Notes: a model not told the origin generated them from the letters alone. Shown: positions 1 to 6,563, counted from the stretch's first letter. The stretch is DNA of 8,508 nucleotides from DASXMX01 sp036794395 (GCA_036794395.1 DAIRGS010000299.1:1-8508), one strand, 5' to 3'. A program made the numbers and translations.

Positions 1-1
1 T

Positions 2-898
2 TCTCCCTCCACCGGTACTCCGGGGGAGGGTAGGGAGGGGGTTCTTTCGAACGATTCTCCCAGCCAAGACTACTCGTCGGAACCAATCGCCCGCCCTCAA
101 TCCAATTTCACCCGCGAAACCTACTGCGATGCAGTCCAACGCGTCATCGATTACATCGCCGCGGGCGATGTGTTTCAGGTCAATCTTTCCCAACGGTTCA
201 CCGTTGAATGCTCGGACGCACCCGCCGCAATTTACGACCGCCTGACAGCACAAACCCCCGCGTGGTACGGCGCGTTGCTGGATTTCGGCCACCACGCCCT
301 GGTCTGCAATTCGCCCGAATTGTTCCTCAAAGTCGACACCAACCATCGAATCATCACCCGCCCCATCAAAGGCACCCGCCCCCTTGGGCCGGGAATGGAG
401 GCTTTGCTTCGAGACAGCAACAAGGATCAGGCAGAGCTGAACATGATCGTTGATCTGGAGCGAAACGATCTCGGCCGCGTCTGCGAGATCGGAAGCGTAA
501 AAGTCTCGGAACCACGCACCATCGAAGCCCACCCCACGGTCTATCACGGCGCAGCAACAATCGAAGGAAAACTTCGAGAAGACGTCTCGTTCTCAGATTT
601 GCTCCGCGCCACGTTTCCAGGCGGAAGCGTCACCGGAGCCCCCAAGATTCGCGCCATGCAGATCATCGAAGAACTGGAACCCATCCGCCGCGGCCCCTAT
701 TGCGGCGCGATCGGATACATCGCCCCGGGTGGTCAGATAGAGTTCAACGTAGCGATCCGAACCATGATCCTCAAGAACGCGCGAGCCTACATTTCCGTCG
801 GAGGCGGAATCGTCGCCGATTCCCAAGCCGATGCCGAGTACGAGGAAACACTCGTAAAGGCACGCGCAATGTTCTCCGCCCTCGGCGCCGCACGATAG
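2..898 (+). CDS. pabB: Aminodeoxychorismate synthase component I, 3' part
   Basis: The frame is open from base 2 to the TAG at 896-898, giving 298 residues with the N-terminal part outside the window. Component I of aminodeoxychorismate synthase aminates chorismate to 4-amino-4-deoxychorismate for p-aminobenzoate and folate, using ammonia from PabA. Seen here is the chorismate-binding catalytic domain: GDVFQVNLSQRF (nt 164-199), SPELFL, RPIKGTRPLG (nt 359-388), ERNDLGRV, HPTVYHGAA, FPGGSVTGAPKIRAMQIIEE, YCGAIGY, FNVAIRT and GGGIVADS. The lysine in PIKGT (nt 368-370) is the PabB-type residue known to attack chorismate; anthranilate synthase TrpE normally has alanine there. The downstream pabC-like gene supports PabB. 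A start at GTG 170 would remove conserved sequence, so the gene must begin upstream. The first 30 or so visible residues are a Gly/Ser/Pro-rich linker coinciding with a palindromic repeat. Confidence 0.93.
   Translation, partial: SPSTGTPGEGREGVLSNDSPSQDYSSEPIARPQSNFTRETYCDAVQRVIDYIAAGDVFQVNLSQRFTVECSDAPAAIYDRLTAQTPAWYGALLDFGHHALVCNSPELFLKVDTNHRIITRPIKGTRPLGPGMEALLRDSNKDQAELNMIVDLERNDLGRVCEIGSVKVSEPRTIEAHPTVYHGAATIEGKLREDVSFSDLLRATFPGGSVTGAPKIRAMQIIEELEPIRRGPYCGAIGYIAPGGQIEFNVAIRTMILKNARAYISVGGGIVADSQADAEYEETLVKARAMFSALGAAR
3..41. repeat. GC-rich palindromic repeat inside the pabB reading frame
   Basis: The plus strand can fold as CCCTCC (5-10) with GGAGGG (25-30) enclosing CCGG (12-15) and CCGG (20-23) around a TACT loop, followed by a G-rich tail to about 41. 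The DNA is read through in frame by pabB, encoding a Gly/Glu/Arg/Pro-rich linker just before the conserved catalytic domain. The reverse complement shares the 10-mer TCCCCCGGAG and the general C-rich/G-rich layout with the intergenic repeat at 2731-2766. I infer that both belong to one dispersed class of short palindromic elements. Confidence 0.5.
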
Positions 899-906
899 GA
901 TTGGTA

Positions 907-940
907 ACCCCCCGCAATCGGGTGGGTGTAACTCTTTTTT
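907..940 (+). terminator. Candidate rho-independent terminator of pabB
   Basis: Nine bases after the pabB stop, an A/C-rich arm (907-914) pairs with a G-rich arm (919-927) around a CAAT loop. This gives about nine base pairs with one bulged T at 923. Six T residues follow at 935-940, but they begin eight bases after the stem, further than in a classical terminator, so the call is moderate. It would separate pabB from the downstream pabC-like gene. Confidence 0.4.
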
Positions 941-962
941 CTCGTGAGTTCCAAACCGACGG

Positions 963-1078
963 TGGTGGGGCGGACATTCCTGTCTGCCTCGAATCGGTGA
1001 GTGGGGGCATTCCTGCCCCTTGGTGGGGCGGACATTCCTGTCTGCCTCGAATCGGTGAGTGGGGGCATTCCTGCCCCC
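963..1078. repeat. Two tandem copies of a 58-bp hairpin-rich repeat
   Basis: Bases 963-1019 and 1021-1077 are identical over 57 positions, a direct tandem repeat of period 58. Each unit holds two small inverted repeats with the same TTCC loop. The first has arms around GCGGACA/TGTCTGC (967-990 and 1025-1048, one G-T pair in the core). The second has arms GGGGCA/TGCCCC (1004-1019 and 1061-1078). On the minus strand the loops read GGAA, which fits the GNRA tetraloop class. The rest of the 298-bp pabB-pabC spacer holds a candidate terminator and a candidate promoter, and no convincing gene. Confidence 0.85.
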
Positions 1079-1091
1079 CGAACCGATTCGA
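1047..1091. repeat. Compound inverted repeat closing the second repeat unit
   Basis: TCGAATCGGT (1047-1056) is perfectly complementary to ACCGATTCGA (1082-1091). It encloses the second GGGGGCA-TTCC-TGCCCCC hairpin, making a two-storey stem-loop. Only the second copy of the tandem repeat has the right-hand arm, so the full element probably ends here. There is no T-run after it, so it is not an ordinary intrinsic terminator. Confidence 0.6.
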
Positions 1092-1178
1092 AATCCCTCC
1101 CAATCAGATTTCGCCACAATTAAGAGCTATACCCCAATCGGATCCACTAAACGTCGCGCGCATGAAATTACCCTCCCG

Positions 1179-1190
1179 TCGTATACGATA
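1179..1190 (+). promoter_or_regulatory. Candidate -10 element / palindrome next to the pabC start
   Basis: TCGTATACGA (1179-1188) is a perfect 10-bp palindrome that contains TACGAT (1184-1189), a TANNNT-type -10 box. The box ends seven bases before the ATG at 1197, and no Shine-Dalgarno sequence is seen in the gap. If the box is used, transcription would start at or near the ATG and give a leaderless message. No convincing -35 box was found, so confidence is low. Confidence 0.25.
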
Positions 1191-1196
1191 ACCCCC

Positions 1197-2108
1197 ATGC
1201 CACAAGTCTGGTTCAACGGGCAATTCATCGACGAATCCGATGCTCACGTCTCGATCCGAGACGCCGGACTCCTCCACGGCGCGGGCGTCTTCACCACCAT
1301 GCGCAGCTACGGTGGCAACGTCTTCCGCATCGCGGACCATCTGGCCCGCCTGCGCGCCTCCTGCGAAGCCCTGTTCATCCCCCTGAACTACAAAGACGAA
1401 GTCCTCACCCACGCCTGCGTCGAGCTGCTCGGACGCAACACCCTCCTCGATGCCCGCCTCCGCTTAACCATCACCCGCGGCGCCGTTTCCCAGGACCCCC
1501 TCCACGGCATGCGCGTCGAACCCAACGTCTTCCTCACCGCCGCAATCCTTGAACCCTACCCCCCCGAATATTACCTCAAAGGCCTGACGGCGATTCTGCT
1601 CGACGAGCAGAAGCTCAATCCCTACGACATCCAGGCGGGGCATAAGACGCTTAATTATTTTTCAAGGCTAGCCGCGTTGCGTGAGGCTAATCGGCGCGGG
1701 GGTGGCGAGGCACTGTGGTTCAACGTGAATAACTATCTTCAATCTGGGAGCATCAGCAATGTGTTCATAGTGGAAGCAGGCAAATTGGTGACCCCCCCCA
1801 GCGCGGTCGAACTGCGAGAACAATCAATCGCCCGCGACACCCCCTACTCCAAAAGCAACGTCCTCCCTGGCGTCACCCGCGGCGTCGTCATCGAACTCGC
1901 CAAGCAGATTGGAATCGAAACCCAAATCGCCGGCGTCGACGTCAACCGCCTTCTGGGCGCCGACGAAGTATTCCTCACCAACAGCATCATGGGCGTCATG
2001 CCCGTGTGTAGATTGGAACGAAAAGCCGTGGGGAATGAGAAACCGGGCGAACTGACAGGAAAGATCGCGGGAGCTTATGCGGAGATGGTTGCAGGGGAGC
2101 GGGAATAA
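1197..2108 (+). CDS. pabC: Class-IV PLP enzyme, probable aminodeoxychorismate lyase
   Basis: 303 residues, a normal length for fold-type IV PLP enzymes (PabC, branched-chain and D-amino-acid aminotransferases). PabC removes pyruvate from aminodeoxychorismate to give p-aminobenzoate. The N-terminus MPQVWFNGQF followed by DAGLLHGAGVFTTMR matches the family start, which is why ATG 1197 is preferred over ATG 1059; the longer form would translate repeat DNA. K150 in GHKTLNY is the expected Schiff-base lysine. GSISNVFIV (184-192), VLPGVTR (222-228) and TNSIMGVMPV (261-270) are the phosphate-binding and C-terminal family motifs. The residue just before GSISN is usually Glu (contact to the pyridine nitrogen) but here is S183, in LQSGS. 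About fifteen extra residues lie between TPP (199-201) and VLPG. The pabB neighbour favours PabC; a related aminotransferase cannot be excluded. Confidence 0.85.
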   Translation: MPQVWFNGQFIDESDAHVSIRDAGLLHGAGVFTTMRSYGGNVFRIADHLARLRASCEALFIPLNYKDEVLTHACVELLGRNTLLDARLRLTITRGAVSQDPLHGMRVEPNVFLTAAILEPYPPEYYLKGLTAILLDEQKLNPYDIQAGHKTLNYFSRLAALREANRRGGGEALWFNVNNYLQSGSISNVFIVEAGKLVTPPSAVELREQSIARDTPYSKSNVLPGVTRGVVIELAKQIGIETQIAGVDVNRLLGADEVFLTNSIMGVMPVCRLERKAVGNEKPGELTGKIAGAYAEMVAGERE

Positions 2109-2155
2109 ATGATAGCGGCAATCTTTTTGTCCGTGCAATCGATGTCAGAGGCCCC

Positions 2156-2692
2156 TCATGCTGGAGAAATGGCTTTTGACTGAATCGGTGATCCACACTC
2201 GGGGCAGATACCGGTCACGTTGGCAGTAAGGTTGTATTCGCAAATGGGGCACTTCCCTTGCCGAACCCGAGATAGGGTGCGGCGCCGGCAGAATATCGCG
2301 AGGATTCCGCTTCCCGCGCAGCAGAACCAGAAGGGGATTGTGACGTCAAAATCTAAGTATGCTGAATCGCGCGCATGCCGAAGGTCGAATCCCAGATAAT
2401 CGGTGAACAATCCTGTCCACTCGTGATCATCCGACCTTCCCATAATGCGCTGGTGTCGACGACTGTCGAAATACAGCCCGGCGGGCTGGTCTTCGAGGAG
2501 CGACGCGCTGGGATGTGTGCTGATCAGCAAATTGAATTGGCCCCAATCTATGACAACTCGATATACAGAGCCATCATTCCTCTCCCAGATTATTCTATCC
2601 TCACTGAACGTACTCCGAATCCAAAACGCGATCACGACGAAACATGCGAGCGACAATAGAATGGTGGCAATATTCAGAATGTGTCGGCGCAT
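2156..2692 (-). CDS. Two-helix membrane protein with C-terminal zinc ribbon
   Basis: 178 residues, function unknown. MRRHILNIAT begins an N-terminal hydrophobic helix (about 7-25). A soluble domain of about 90 residues, rich in aromatic and acidic residues, follows, then a second hydrophobic stretch (about 118-135). A basic RRRTLSRVRQGK linker leads into a zinc ribbon with CPIC (148-151) and CPEC (163-166), spaced C-x2-C-x11-C-x2-C. I recall similar planctomycete hypothetical proteins with an MRRR-type start and a C-terminal CPxCGYDL...CPECG ribbon; no function is known to me. The ATG at 2690-2692 is chosen because it places the charged residues directly before the helix. An in-frame ATG at 2744-2746 would add 18 residues and lies inside a repeat. 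No clear ribosome binding site is visible. It converges on pabC with a 47-bp gap. Confidence 0.75.
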   Translation of the reverse strand: MRRHILNIATILLSLACFVVIAFWIRSTFSEDRIIWERNDGSVYRVVIDWGQFNLLISTHPSASLLEDQPAGLYFDSRRHQRIMGRSDDHEWTGLFTDYLGFDLRHARDSAYLDFDVTIPFWFCCAGSGILAIFCRRRTLSRVRQGKCPICEYNLTANVTGICPECGSPIQSKAISPA

Positions 2693-2730
2693 GAAATCAA
2701 ATCGAAGAAAGACCGGGTTTTCCGCATTTT

Positions 2731-2766
2731 CCCTCACCCCGAGCATCCCCCGGAGGGAAGGGGAGA
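2731..2766. repeat. GC-rich palindromic intergenic repeat
   Basis: A C-rich left half and a G-rich right half form an imperfect stem: CCCC (2737-2740) with GGGG (2760-2763) around TCCC (2746-2749) with GGGA (2755-2758). It lies between the four-cysteine protein gene and the zinc-ribbon gene, both minus strand. It shares TCCCCCGGAG (2746-2755) with the reverse complement of the element inside pabB at 3-41. It could also act as a weak transcription stop for the hydroxylase operon, but no T-run follows on the minus strand. Confidence 0.45.
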
Positions 2767-2794
2767 AAGAGCGGCACGACCGAGCGTCGGCAAC

Positions 2795-3037
2795 CTACTC
2801 CAACTCCGCCTTAAAACACGCCCTCCCCGGCCCGCAATCATGCGGATGGGCAAGGTTGTCATCAGCGCCCGACGTCGACATCGTCTGAAGGCACCAGTAG
2901 GAAGCAGTCGATGAATCCCCAGTCCGCCAATCTTCCCCCGTGCTCGTATAAGTCCCAAAGAAAGTCTTAGTCCGCAGCATGCGACATACCGTCGGCGCCA
3001 CGCTCTCATCCGACGTAACAGGAAGTTCGTAACTCAT
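2795..3037 (-). CDS. Small four-cysteine protein coupled to hydroxylase operon
   Basis: 80 residues, function unknown. Its ATG (3035-3037) overlaps the TGA of the FAD-subunit gene (3034-3036) as ATGA, the arrangement that normally marks translational coupling, so it is probably the last gene of the hydroxylase operon. Cysteines are C18, C49, C68 and C74. Notable stretches are CRMLRTKTFFG (18-28), YWCLQTM (47-53), GADDNL (57-62) and CGPGRACF (68-75). There is no signal peptide or membrane helix. I recall similar small proteins in planctomycetes with YWC, GPDD and CxxGRxCF motifs, but no assigned role. Four cysteines in so short a chain suggest metal or Fe-S binding or disulfides; this is inference. 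The overlap with an overprinted frame at 2734-3009 was judged a shadow. Confidence 0.72.
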   Translation of the reverse strand: MSYELPVTSDESVAPTVCRMLRTKTFFGTYTSTGEDWRTGDSSTASYWCLQTMSTSGADDNLAHPHDCGPGRACFKAELE

Positions 3038-4014
3038 GCCCGCCCTCCCTGCGCCGCCAAAATCGTCCGGCGGATAATCACTTCAAACAACCCAAGCTTA
3101 TACCGGTTCTCCGATAACGGATCAGCACTGGCAATCGCATTCTTCGCCGCTTCACGAGCCAATGCCTCATCGATCTTCTTACCCACAAGAACCGATTCCG
3201 CCTCCTTCGCCCGATGCGGAACCGGAGACGCCGCCCCAAGAACAATCGACGCCTTCTTGCACGTCTCCCCATCCATTTCCAGCACCGCCACAACCTCCGC
3301 GATCGGCCAGTCCTGCGATTCTTTCTCACCCTGCTTCGTATACGCCGCCCGCGTGCCCGGCGCGGGCACCGGAACCTTAATGGCAGTGATCATTTCATCA
3401 GCCGCCAATACGTTTTCGCGATGCACATCCACGTCCGGCAGTTGGAAGAACTGCTCGGCGAGGATCTCGCGCTTCCCCTTGGGGCTTGTCAGCTCCAGCG
3501 TCGCGCCATACGCCACCAGGGGCGTCGCCGCCGCCGATGGATGAACGATCGCGCACGGATCGTTATTGAAAATCGCGTGATACTGGTTCTCCCCGCGTTG
3601 GGCGTAGCAGATATCCCCGCCCTTTTTCTTGCAGTGGAATTGCTCGTTGCGGAAATACCAGCAACGCGGCCGCTGTACGAGGTTGCCGCCCAGCGAGGCC
3701 ATGTTGCGAATCTGCGGCGTGGCGGCATTGCCTGCTGCATCGGCCAGGGCGACATACCGCGAGCGCACCAGCGGATGGGCATCGAGTTGTGCGAGCGTAA
3801 CCAGCGGGCCCAGTTTGAGGCCCGTCCGTTCATCGTGCTCGACCTTATCGAGCCCAACGATGTTCCTGATGTTCACCAGTCGCTTGGGTTCAACCAGGTG
3901 CTCCTTCATTAAATCAAGGAGATCCACACCGCCCGCTTTGAGGACGACACCCTCGCCAAGCTGAGCGACGGCTTGATCGACGGAAGTTGCTTCGGTCCAT
4001 TCGAAGGCGTTCAT
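3034..4014 (-). CDS. FAD-binding subunit of molybdenum hydroxylase (PaoB-like)
   Basis: 326 residues, typical length for the medium subunit of the xanthine dehydrogenase/aldehyde oxidoreductase family, which passes electrons from the Fe-S subunit to FAD and then to an acceptor. FAD-domain motifs are KAGGVDLLDLMK (26-37, the equivalent of AGGTDLL) and QIRNMASLGGNL (101-112). Next comes a segment with C118 (RCWYFR), C128 (FHCKKKGG), C136 (DICYAQRG) and C154 (NDPCAIVHPS). This pattern is like that of E. coli PaoB, which is known to hold an additional [4Fe-4S] cluster. The C-terminal third is the CO-dehydrogenase-type flavoprotein C domain. No signal peptide is seen. The start overlaps the end of the molybdopterin-subunit gene (ATGA), and the stop overlaps the next small gene in the same way. 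Confidence 0.92.
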   Translation of the reverse strand: MNAFEWTEATSVDQAVAQLGEGVVLKAGGVDLLDLMKEHLVEPKRLVNIRNIVGLDKVEHDERTGLKLGPLVTLAQLDAHPLVRSRYVALADAAGNAATPQIRNMASLGGNLVQRPRCWYFRNEQFHCKKKGGDICYAQRGENQYHAIFNNDPCAIVHPSAAATPLVAYGATLELTSPKGKREILAEQFFQLPDVDVHRENVLAADEMITAIKVPVPAPGTRAAYTKQGEKESQDWPIAEVVAVLEMDGETCKKASIVLGAASPVPHRAKEAESVLVGKKIDEALAREAAKNAIASADPLSENRYKLGLFEVIIRRTILAAQGGRA

Positions 4015-6560
4015 GATCGTGCGCTCCTGACGTTGTTGGTGGAAGCGAGAGCCGCGAGAACGCGGGCCGGAGTCATGGGGATTTCACGGATGCGCGCCCC
4101 CGTCGCATTGTAAACCGCATTGGCCACAGCCGCCGCCGTCGCGACAGTGCAAGGCTCGCCAATGCCCGCGGCATCTGTGGAGCTGCGCCCCCAGTATTCC
4201 TCGATCAGATATGTTTCAATCTTCGGCACTTCCAGCGAGCCGACGATCTTGTACTGCTCGAGATTGGTGTTAATCATCCGCCCCGTGCGGTGATTGATGA
4301 TGCGGTCTTCATACAGGGCGTAACTGATGCCCTGAATAACGCCGCCATTGATCTGGCTCTCCAAAAGCAGCGGATTGATCGGCCGGCCACAATCGTGGAC
4401 GGCAACCACGCGCTCAACCTTCACCTGACCCGTCTCGGTATCCACCGCCACCTGGGCAAACTGCACGCCGCCGGTTGCGCCCGGAACATTCTTGCCCTGG
4501 GCATCTTTATACTCATCGCGACGCCGCGCCCGAGCCCCGACTTCCTCCGTCTGCATCTTCCCGCACGCAGCCCGGAAGCTGATCGCCTTTTCAGGATGGG
4601 ACTTGGCGAAAACCTTCCCATCGACAATCGTCAGGTCATCGACCGTCGCGCCAAGGGTCTGCGCGATTTCCTTGAAAAGTTCCTGCTTCGCCTTAAACGC
4701 CGCCTCGCGCGCAGGCGGCGTAATCGAGTTCGTCGTCACCGATCCACCCGAAGACGGCCCCGCGGGAAAGTTCGTATCCCCCACGCGGATCGTAATATCC
4801 GAAGGCTTAAGGCCCAGCTCCTCAGCAACCACCTGGGCCAGCACGGTCTTAATGCCCGTCCCAATATCCTGCACCCCCGACATCAACTGAACCGATCCGT
4901 CTCGCATGATCTTCACCTCGCAGTTCGAATCCCGGCTCGTAAACCGATACCAGATCGACTGCGCCACCCCGATGCCCCGCTTGATCGGCCCCGTATCAGA
5001 TCCCGCGGGCTTGCGATTGGCCCAGCCGATCTTCTCCGCACCGACTTTGCGTTCTTCCCGGTGCGCATCGCTACGATCCAGCCCAACGTCAATCTTCTCG
5101 CGAAGGGCCAGCGGGTCCATGCCGAGCTTCTCCGCCAACTCATCAATCGCCTGCTCAAATCCAAAAGCGCCCTGCGGATGCCCCGGCGCTCGAAACGAAG
5201 CCGCCGGCCCCGCATGCGTGAATACGTCGTATTCTTCAGTGAGAATGTTGGGGCACTTATAGAGCCCCCGAGCCGGCCCGCCCGACCCCGCACCCGTGCC
5301 AACCCCTCCGGTACCATGGCTGACCAGGTGGATTGCCGTCAGCGTGCCGTCTTTCTTCGCCCCAATGCGAAGCTTCTGAATCGAGTTCGGACGATTACCC
5401 ACCGAAAGATGCTCATCCTTCCGGCTCAGCATCAACTTCACCGGCGCCTGCGCCTTCTTCGATAGATAAGTCGCCAGCACCCCGAAGTTCCCCGCCCCAA
5501 ACTTCGCGCCAAATCCACCCCCCATGAATTCGGTAATCACCCGAACCTTGCTCTTGGCGATCTCAAACACCGCCGAAAGCTCATCGCGCACACTTGAGGT
5601 GCCCTGCGTCGATGCCCAAACCGTCAGCATGTCCGGCTTAAAATCCGCAACCACTCCATGCGTCTCCAGCGCCGAATGCGTCTGAACCTGCGTGCGGTAC
5701 TCCGATTCGATGAGGACATCGGCGTCTTTCAGGGCTTTGTTGATTTCGTCGGTCGTAAGCGACCGGGTAGTCGCGCGGGGATCCTTGGGAGCCGGGTCGG
5801 CCACCCGCGTTCCCTGCAACGAAGGCCCGCGGACGTTGCCATTTTGTTTGACGTTGGCCGGCCCACCACCGCCACCCGCCGTGCCGGCTTGAACAGCCTG
5901 GCCTTCAAATACAACCGGCGCACCCGGTTGCATGGCCTTTTCGACATCAGTAACAAAAGGCTGCTGATCGTATTCAATCTTGATTAGCCGGGCGGCTTCC
6001 TCCGCCCCTTCCAGGCTCGTCGCAGCGATCGCCCCAATCGGCTGGCCCGCAAAGCGAATGCGCGGGTACTTATCGTCCTTCTCGCTCGCCATCTGCGCAA
6101 CGCCAAACACCTTCGTCAGAATGTGAATGGCCTTAACGCCCGGGTACTTCTCCGCCACCGACGTATCAATCGATCGAATAATCGCACTCGGGTGCGGCGA
6201 AGTAATCATCATCCCAAAAAGCATCCCCGGCAGATTGATGTCCGCCGTGTACTTCGCAGCCCCCGTCACCTTCAGCTTGCCGTCTACCCGCGCCGTCCGC
6301 TTCCCAATCGATTTGAGTTCTGAATTGGGCGCCAGCACAGGCGGCTCATCAACGCCCACCAGTCGCGCCGCCTTATGCAGCGTCGCCCCGGGAATGCCAA
6401 TCGGCATGTCAACCGACTTCGTCGGCCCTTGCCCCTGCCCCCCCTGCCCCGGTGGCGTCGCTTGCGCGGCGCGAGGAGTCTGCGCTCCGCCATTCTGGGC
6501 GGCAGCCGGACCTGGCTTCGGATTCTGTTGTGGCGCGGTTTTTGTTGTTTCATCAGGCAT
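4011..6560 (-). CDS. Molybdopterin-binding large subunit of molybdenum hydroxylase (PaoC-like)
   Basis: 849 residues; catalytic subunit of a xanthine dehydrogenase/aldehyde oxidoreductase-type enzyme that hydroxylates a substrate carbon with water-derived oxygen. Residues 1-50 are a Pro/Gln/Gly/Ala-rich tail, probably disordered, with no signal peptide. The a/b hammerhead domain follows (about 84-210, from IGKRTARVDGKLKVTGAAKY). A Gly/Asn-rich insert spans about 220-265. Molybdopterin domains carry MGGGFGAKFG (346-355), FRAPGHPQGAFGFEQ (456-470), GVQDIGTGIKTVLAQ (562-576) and GPSSGGSVTTNS (601-612). AVHDCGRPINP (720-730) and GIGEPCTVATAAAVANA (799-815) follow; E802 corresponds to the catalytic glutamate of the GEP motif. 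The gene begins three bases after the [2Fe-2S]-subunit stop and overlaps the FAD-subunit start. It is longer than typical PaoC/YagR proteins because of the tail and the insert. The substrate is unknown. Confidence 0.93.
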   Translation of the reverse strand: MPDETTKTAPQQNPKPGPAAAQNGGAQTPRAAQATPPGQGGQGQGPTKSVDMPIGIPGATLHKAARLVGVDEPPVLAPNSELKSIGKRTARVDGKLKVTGAAKYTADINLPGMLFGMMITSPHPSAIIRSIDTSVAEKYPGVKAIHILTKVFGVAQMASEKDDKYPRIRFAGQPIGAIAATSLEGAEEAARLIKIEYDQQPFVTDVEKAMQPGAPVVFEGQAVQAGTAGGGGGPANVKQNGNVRGPSLQGTRVADPAPKDPRATTRSLTTDEINKALKDADVLIESEYRTQVQTHSALETHGVVADFKPDMLTVWASTQGTSSVRDELSAVFEIAKSKVRVITEFMGGGFGAKFGAGNFGVLATYLSKKAQAPVKLMLSRKDEHLSVGNRPNSIQKLRIGAKKDGTLTAIHLVSHGTGGVGTGAGSGGPARGLYKCPNILTEEYDVFTHAGPAASFRAPGHPQGAFGFEQAIDELAEKLGMDPLALREKIDVGLDRSDAHREERKVGAEKIGWANRKPAGSDTGPIKRGIGVAQSIWYRFTSRDSNCEVKIMRDGSVQLMSGVQDIGTGIKTVLAQVVAEELGLKPSDITIRVGDTNFPAGPSSGGSVTTNSITPPAREAAFKAKQELFKEIAQTLGATVDDLTIVDGKVFAKSHPEKAISFRAACGKMQTEEVGARARRRDEYKDAQGKNVPGATGGVQFAQVAVDTETGQVKVERVVAVHDCGRPINPLLLESQINGGVIQGISYALYEDRIINHRTGRMINTNLEQYKIVGSLEVPKIETYLIEEYWGRSSTDAAGIGEPCTVATAAAVANAVYNATGARIREIPMTPARVLAALASTNNVRSARS

Positions 6561-6563
6561 GGA

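Noticed and set aside
170..898. pabB starting at GTG 170
   Set aside because: The GTG encodes the valine in the conserved GDVFQVN motif, and the frame is open to the left edge, so the gene is a partial one starting upstream.
963..1078. CRISPR array
   Set aside because: Only two directly abutting copies with no unique spacers; a plain tandem duplication.
593..1119. Minus-strand frames opposite pabB and the repeat
   Set aside because: Their periodic HSPIRGRQECPP-type sequence is just the tandem repeat translated, with no protein family features.
700..1191. Plus-strand frame across the end of pabB and the tandem repeat
   Set aside because: It overlaps pabB in another frame, and its remainder is repeat-encoded peptide (WGGHSCLP-type), a known kind of spurious translation.
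1059..1196. Longer N-terminus for the pabC-like gene from ATG 1059
   Set aside because: The extension translates the 58-bp repeat and spacer. The family's conserved N-terminus begins at MPQVWFNG (1197).
2734..3009. Arg-rich minus-strand frame overlapping the small four-cysteine gene
   Set aside because: Arginine-rich composition typical of a shadow frame. The alternative frame has an ATGA coupling and a recognisable cysteine pattern.
3214..3912. 232-codon plus-strand frame opposite the FAD subunit
   Set aside because: Antisense shadow in GC-rich DNA; Arg-rich with no recognisable domain.
4290..5465. 391-codon plus-strand frame opposite the large subunit
   Set aside because: Arg/Leu/His-rich antisense shadow of a strongly conserved enzyme gene; no motifs.
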